64,000 nt of DNA from the NCBI GenBank assembly GCA_025531455.1, contig JAMYHL010000029.1, forward strand, positions 682,001 to 746,000, given 5' to 3'. A model generated the notes under the pieces. The model was not told where the DNA came from and ran no database searches. It was given only the letters and a program-made list of their open reading frames with translations. This document shows, one piece after another, positions 59,067 through 64,000 of this stretch. The stretch's first letter is position 1, and each line of letters opens with the position of its first letter. The DNA comes from Apiotrichum sp. Y4204. Taxonomy: Eukaryota > Basidiomycota > Tremellomycetes > Trichosporonales > Trichosporonaceae. The position numbers were made by a program, and so were the translations under genes.

Positions 59067-61011
59067 ATGGTGATGTCCCAGCCGTCCGTCCCTGACGCGA
59101 CGGTGCCCCAGTCCCCGCCATCAAAGGCAGCCGAAGCCGAGGCAGCCTCGCCGCCTCCCTCGGTCCCAGCTCCCTCCGAGAATGTAGTCGCGCTAGCACC
59201 AGACATTTGCGGGGAGAGCGGGAAAGATACCAGCGAAGAGGCGCATACTCCTTCCGCCGACGATGATGTGCTCATGGACGAAACCCCGCTCGAGGCCATG
59301 GCGCCAATCCCCGAGGTCCCCGAAGAATGGCTCAACCTTTCGTTCAAATGGAGCGGGAAGACGTATGAGATGCGCGTGAATACGAGTGACTTGTGGGTAT
59401 TGTCTGCACATGGACGCTGGGGCAGCTGTGTGGAAGTTCACTGGCCTGTTGTTGCGTGTGTACCTCTGCACTGCCTTCCTTCACGATGGACCAGGTCCAC
59501 CAGCGTTACCCACGAGTTCCCCTTCTCCTATCAGCTATGCTCTGTGATCCCCCAGCTGACATCAGGATCTACGACTTCCGCTCAGCCATCGAGACCCTCA
59601 CCTCTGTCCCCGCGTCTGCGCAGAAGATTCTCGGGCTAGGACGCACCCAGCTGCGCGCAGACTCTGACGGAAACCGCATCTCTACCCTTAACATCAAAGA
59701 CGGGGCAAAGTTTACCGTCGTCGGCACCCCGGAGCATCTTCGTTTCAAGGAGCCAGATATCACAACCACGGAGGAATGGGACCTCTCCTACCCATTGAGC
59801 AGCCGGAGAACTGGGAGCTTCATCCCGCCAGCGCTGGATCCCCGCAACCTCCGCTGTGTGCAGCACATTATCAAGACGCTCCCGATTGAAGTACGCTATT
59901 GTGGACTACAGAAGCTCACCACAGGTCATGAACCCGCCACGTCCTGGGAAGCGTCTCTTGGTCCTTGACCTGGATTACAGTACGTCGGCATTGCGTGATT
60001 GATCTCACCTGCGCAGCTATTGCCGACACTCGTCCCCTCCTTGATGGTGCCCTGCCGCCCCTGGAGTGCGCCCGTCCGGGGCTGCACGAATTTCTTGACC
60101 GGTAAGAGGCAACAGGTGACGTGATCTAATACCAGCGTTTACGAGCACTACGATATTGCCGTGTGGAGCCAGACGCGCTGGACATGGTTGGAAACCAAGC
60201 TGGTCGAGCTGGGGGTGCTGGGGGCAGATGCCGCGTACAAGGTCAGTTAACAATTTAGTCAATCAACTAACGTCAGATATGTTTTGTCGCGGACCGCACT
60301 TCCATGTTTCCCATCTTCAATGTGCGCAATGGGCAGATGATCAAGCACGAGTGCGTTGCTTTGTGTGACTGTGAGACTGATCCCAGGGTCAAACCACTTG
60401 CGTACTGCTGGGCCACCTTCCCCCACTGGTCGGCAAGGAATGTGCGTTGAGCAGTGGATGACAGGCGCATGAGCACTAACCTTCAGTCTATCCACATTGA
60501 TGACCTTGGACGCAATTTTGGTGAGTACAGAGGAAATGCTTCTCATGTTCGGCATGCTGATGGATTGCAGCACTCAATCCAGGAGAGGGGCTGAAGGTAT
60601 GCTTTCTTTATAAACCCTTTTGGGTCACTTCTCACAACAGATCCGAGCCTTCAAGGGTGCTGGCACCGAGGTTGGCATGCGTGACCGCGAATTGGACCGA
60701 CTCGGACACTACGTGAGTTGCACAGTGTGTTCGTAATTGACAAACAGCTCTGTGATATTGCGAGGGAAGAAGATTTTACAGTGATAGACCACAACGTGAG
60801 TGGGTCAAAGCCGATTCTCACGTGGACCTCGTCTGCTGACCGTCCACAGCTGTGGAAGAAACGCGCCAAGAAGGCCGAGGCGAAGGCGGCGGCATTAGCT
60901 GCCCCAGCCGGCGCCGGGGAAGGATCCGGGAATGGGGGTCCGGCAGCGGGGACGGAAGGCGGGGCTGGGGCTACCCCCGACGGTGCCGGACCGAACAGCG
61001 GGGACCCCTGA
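59067..61011 (+). CDS. UBLCP1: Ubiquitin-like domain phosphatase UBLCP1 (proteasome phosphatase)
   Basis: A FCP/SCP-type aspartate phosphatase with an N-terminal ubiquitin-like domain; the animal enzyme dephosphorylates nuclear 26S proteasome. Twelve exons: 59067–59392, 59566–59890, 59925–59979, 60017–60101, 60136–60241, 60277–60350, 60387–60441, 60487–60520, 60571–60596, 60641–60712, 60748–60795, 60850–61011 (455 aa). A Pro/Ala/Ser-rich leader of ~88 residues precedes the Ubl domain (LNLSFKWSGKTYEMRVNTSD … QKILGLGR … DGAKFTVVGTPEHL). VMNPPRPGKRLLVLDLDYT carries the catalytic DxDxT motif (DLDYT), followed by VYEHYDIAVWSQT, SIHIDDLGRNFALNPGEGLK and RAFKGAGT. The C-terminus is Ala/Gly-rich. The catalytic motif is split by an intron after its third residue block. 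Confidence 0.94.
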
Positions 61012-63579
61012 GCGGTCGTGAGTAGTGAGAGATACGACGTTCAGAAGAGACATGACCACGACGTGCACGTTCCATATGGTGAGAGTGGATGGAGCGGGTC
61101 CGTAAGAATGTAGAGCTATTGTAGTCGTTGTCGCATTGGGTTAGCCATTATACCTACGAGGCATGGAGGCGAGTGGGAGACATGAGATGGGAACGAAGTT
61201 GTGCTGGATGCCACTATTTACAACATTTGCACGGGAATGAGGAGTGTGAGAAAGAGCAGGGTGACGAGGGTATGCAGTGGGTTAGAGCGGTGCAGTGGGT
61301 GAGTTAAAGCTGTACTGTACAATCGCGACGCATCCCTCCAGAATTGGCTGGCTGCTGGCTGGTTGCCCGTCTAGCAGAGATGGCTGGCACGAGCATGTGG
61401 GACAGATCTGGCGATGGTTTCGGGACGCGCCTGATTTATATTCTTTCTTTTCACTAGCACAGGGCAAAAGCAGCGCGCAGCGCAGACGCTCAGGAGCGCA
61501 CGCGGGGGGACAGAAGGCATCAAAACGGAAATAGGCTACAAGGTATAGTGGTGCCTGATCCCCGGTCCATGCCACGATCGCGCTGCCAGGATAGGAATAC
61601 AGCATACAGCAGTTGCAGGCTCACGATCAACAATTTCACGATTTCACGATTCACGGTTCATGGTTTCTGGCGTAATTACAGGACAGGGTGTCGGAGGCGG
61701 GACCGATGTCTGTCAGATGGTCGCGATATGCATGTGCGGCTGGTAGGAGGTATGTCGCCACCCGGACATCTGACGCCAAAAATGTACGTGAAAGGGGCGG
61801 CGCCAAGGCGCGGGTACCGGGTACTGTAGGTGATCACGAGCTCACGAGCTCATGTTGCGGACCATGAGGTCATGATCATGCATCCATGAATCCATGAATC
61901 CATGAATCCATGAATCGTTGCGCTGCGCGCTGCGAAGTGGTCATGCGCCGCTGACTGCAGCGCCAAGGTCCCACGACATATGATCCCACGGGCTACAAGG
62001 CCAGGATCGCCAGGATCACGTTGGCAGTGTGCGACATGCGACATGACTAACGGTGTGGGAACTCTGCTCGCGCTTCATTTTGCGCTTTCGCTTCCCGGGC
62101 CTCCTGGGCTCCTGGCGCGCTGGCGGACAATTGCACGGCATGAACCAGAAGATCTCAAGAGCTCAAGACCTATTCATGGAATGGCGCCACGCCGCGCGAC
62201 GCCGACGAATTCCTGTGCACAGCCACGCCGTCCGTTGCGCCAATGTGAGCCATGAGCGACATGCATAGGGATGGAGATACAGTCTGTGGCCCTGTGGTAT
62301 TCTGGGACGCTGGAACCGAGGCCGACGGCAAGGACGGCACACCGAGCATGTACTGCTTGTGCTTTTAGCCTCGCGCTTCGACTTTTGCTTTGGCGCAATG
62401 GTGTACGGCAGCCCAGCAGGAAAGGTATGCCGGTATTATGGCAGATGACAGCAGCGCGCCGGAATGCGGGGATGTGGACGGTGGAACACGCCGTGGATTG
62501 CAGGTGTGAATTGCTGCGCTCCGCGCGCAGCAGTCATGCGAGCCATGCTTGAGCTTCCGAGAAGAGTGGTTTGTGCATCTGCGCACAGCGCAAGCTCTGC
62601 TAACTCTGCAAGCGCGTGCATTGTCTTGCCATGAAGTGAGCTGGGGGCGGGCGACGCCTCGCCGCGCCTCGCGACGCCTCAAAGGGTCCTCGACAGGGCC
62701 AGGAGTACAGGAGGGCAGGAGGGCGGACTAGGGGGTGCGGGGTGCGGGGGTTGCGCAGGTACAGTACAAATGCGCAAGTGTGTCAGATGCCCATAGGTAC
62801 TACAGTACTACCTACTCTATTCAGAGTTTATGGCCAAAAGTGCGCGCTTCCGGGCCAACCGGGGCGGGGAACCGGACTAGATGCTGTTTCCGCGCGGCGT
62901 GGGAGTGGGAACCCAATACTGCTGTTGTGCTGTTACACTGTTCTCCTGCCTGCCAGCCCCCTTGCCGCCCTCGATCCTCTGAAGCTCGGAAGCTCGGAAG
63001 GATGCTTGCCCTTGCAGCCACGCGCATGCCTCGTACTCGTTGATACTCTCCGGTCGTGAGGATCGTCAACCGAGCTATGCGAGCATGGGTACTCGGCACT
63101 CGCACTTCGCACTTGCCGTGGGATTCGCGCCAGCCATGTCAGGAACAACGTGTGCGCTTGTTGACACGGGGCGCAGGCCACCAACCTACTGGCCCTACCG
63201 GATCACTGCATCACTGGACAAGCCCTTCAATGCTGCCGCCACCGATGTGGCCAGCAGGATTACCAGCCTGCAGCACTGCAGTGCGCTGCAATGCCGAGTT
63301 TCCGAGCATGACGACAGTTACAGACCTGCTTTCTACTGCGCGCTTCGTGTAACAGAGAATAGATTGATCTCTCCGTGTGTGGGATTGTCGGGAATACCGG
63401 TGATCACATCGCCAGCAGATCAATCTCCTCGGGCGCAGCGCAGATCCCAGATCAGCTGGTCTCTTACCAAAACCACGCCAGAACCAGCAAGTTCTCCCAA
63501 AGGACGCGCGGATCCCACACACAGACACTGATCCGCCAGACTAGTTCTCATCGTCGTCACCCATCGACTCCCTGTCCCC
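61012..63579. other. Gene-free stretch of about 2.6 kb
   Basis: No gene seen on either strand; frames of up to 163 codons lack any motif. It includes the CATGAATC tandem repeat at 61877–61916. Confidence 0.45.
61877..61916. repeat. Five-unit CATGAATC tandem repeat
   Basis: Four perfect copies of the octamer CATGAATC (61885–61916) are preceded by one imperfect copy (CATGCATC). No coding frame uses it; it is a simple minisatellite. Confidence 0.8.
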
Positions 63580-64000
63580 GTCTCTCCCATCTTCCTCTCT
63601 CTCTCTCTCTCCCTCGTCCCTTCTCTTCTCTTCTCTTCCTTCCCTCCCTTCATCTCATCCCATTCTCCGTCTTCGCCGTCACCACCACCTCGTCTCCCCC
63701 TCCCTCCTCTCCAAAGCAGGTCCCATCTGCGTCCCAGCTCGAGAACCCTTCCCCTCCCTCCGCAGGACAGGCCAGGACGTTCCCAACGATCAGATCTCCC
63801 AGGTCGAAAGGGGCAAGGGGCACGCACCGATTGCCTTGTCCTGGATCCCTCTAATCGACCGAACACAAACGCCCGAGCACTCGATCATCTCTCCCCCCGT
63901 CTCCCTAGCTTCCCTCTCGTCACTCGCGCGCGCCCCGCTCCCAAACACTGGACACCGACAGAACCTCTACCCTCTGCACGACCCCCTCGAGGTGTTTAGC
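63580..64000 (+). promoter_or_regulatory. Pyrimidine-rich leader of a gene beyond the right edge
   Basis: From about 63590 the plus strand becomes strongly C/T-rich (CTCTCTCTC, CTTCTCTTCTCTTC, CCTCCCTCCC), just like the leaders of the deacetylase, VWA and acyl-CoA-binding genes here. No start codon with a long frame follows before 64000. A plus-strand gene probably begins outside the window. Confidence 0.4.

Overview
The window is fungal nuclear DNA. It is GC-rich, and almost every gene is split by short GT–AG introns (mostly about 40–100 nt) with CTNAC-like branch points. The predicted proteins (RNA polymerase I large subunit, Sec22, RFC3, URI/Bud27, CLIP-170, kinesin-7, TMEM135 and others) read as basidiomycete proteins. 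Many short introns, pyrimidine-rich leaders and generous intergenic space suggest a Tremellomycetes yeast (Cryptococcus/Trichosporon side); that placement is inference. I found no tRNA, rRNA, CRISPR array or intact transposon. For 16 genes I traced exons by hand, and each complete model closes with a length divisible by three.

Layout. 1–2.1 kb (−): 3' part missing, a Cid1-type nucleotidyltransferase. 2.3–7.8 kb (−): RPA190. 9.0–10.8 kb (+): ACBD5/Atg37-like tail-anchored acyl-CoA-binding protein. 11.5–12.5 kb (−): SEC22. 12.9–14.0 kb (+): RPC40/AC40. 14.2–16.6 kb (−): URI/Bud27. 17.5–20.2 kb (+): BAR–SH3 protein. 20.4–23.8 kb (−): ADP1-like ABC transporter. 23.8–31.6 kb: a 7.8-kb stretch with no intact gene, holding a decayed multicopper oxidase and a membrane-protein-like fragment. 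31.6–32.9 kb (+): secreted polysaccharide/chitin deacetylase. 34.4–37.2 kb (+): kinesin-7. 37.4–38.8 kb (−): RFC3 with two MluI boxes upstream. 40.4–42.6 kb (−): TMEM135-like. 45.0–46.1 kb (+): cyclophilin H-like. 46.6–50.0 kb (−): CLIP-170/Tip1/Bik1-like. 51.5–53.5 kb (+): VWA protein. 55.1–57.0 kb (+): amidase. 57.1–58.0 kb (−): acetolactate decarboxylase. 59.1–61.0 kb (+): UBLCP1. 61.0–64.0 kb: no gene, ending in a pyrimidine-rich leader that probably serves a gene beyond the right edge.

Functional groupings. Three RNA-polymerase genes (RPA190, AC40 and the assembly factor URI/Bud27) lie within 14 kb. A kinesin-7 and a CLIP-170 homologue, whose yeast counterparts (Kip2–Bik1, Tea2–Tip1) act together at microtubule plus ends, lie about 9 kb apart. 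Two peroxisome-linked membrane proteins (ACBD5/Atg37-like and TMEM135-like) are also present. Most genes are in divergent or convergent pairs with convergent gaps as short as 128 nt. The most unusual items are the multicopper-oxidase fossil, the typically bacterial acetolactate decarboxylase, and the BAR–SH3 protein with a cysteine-rich tail.
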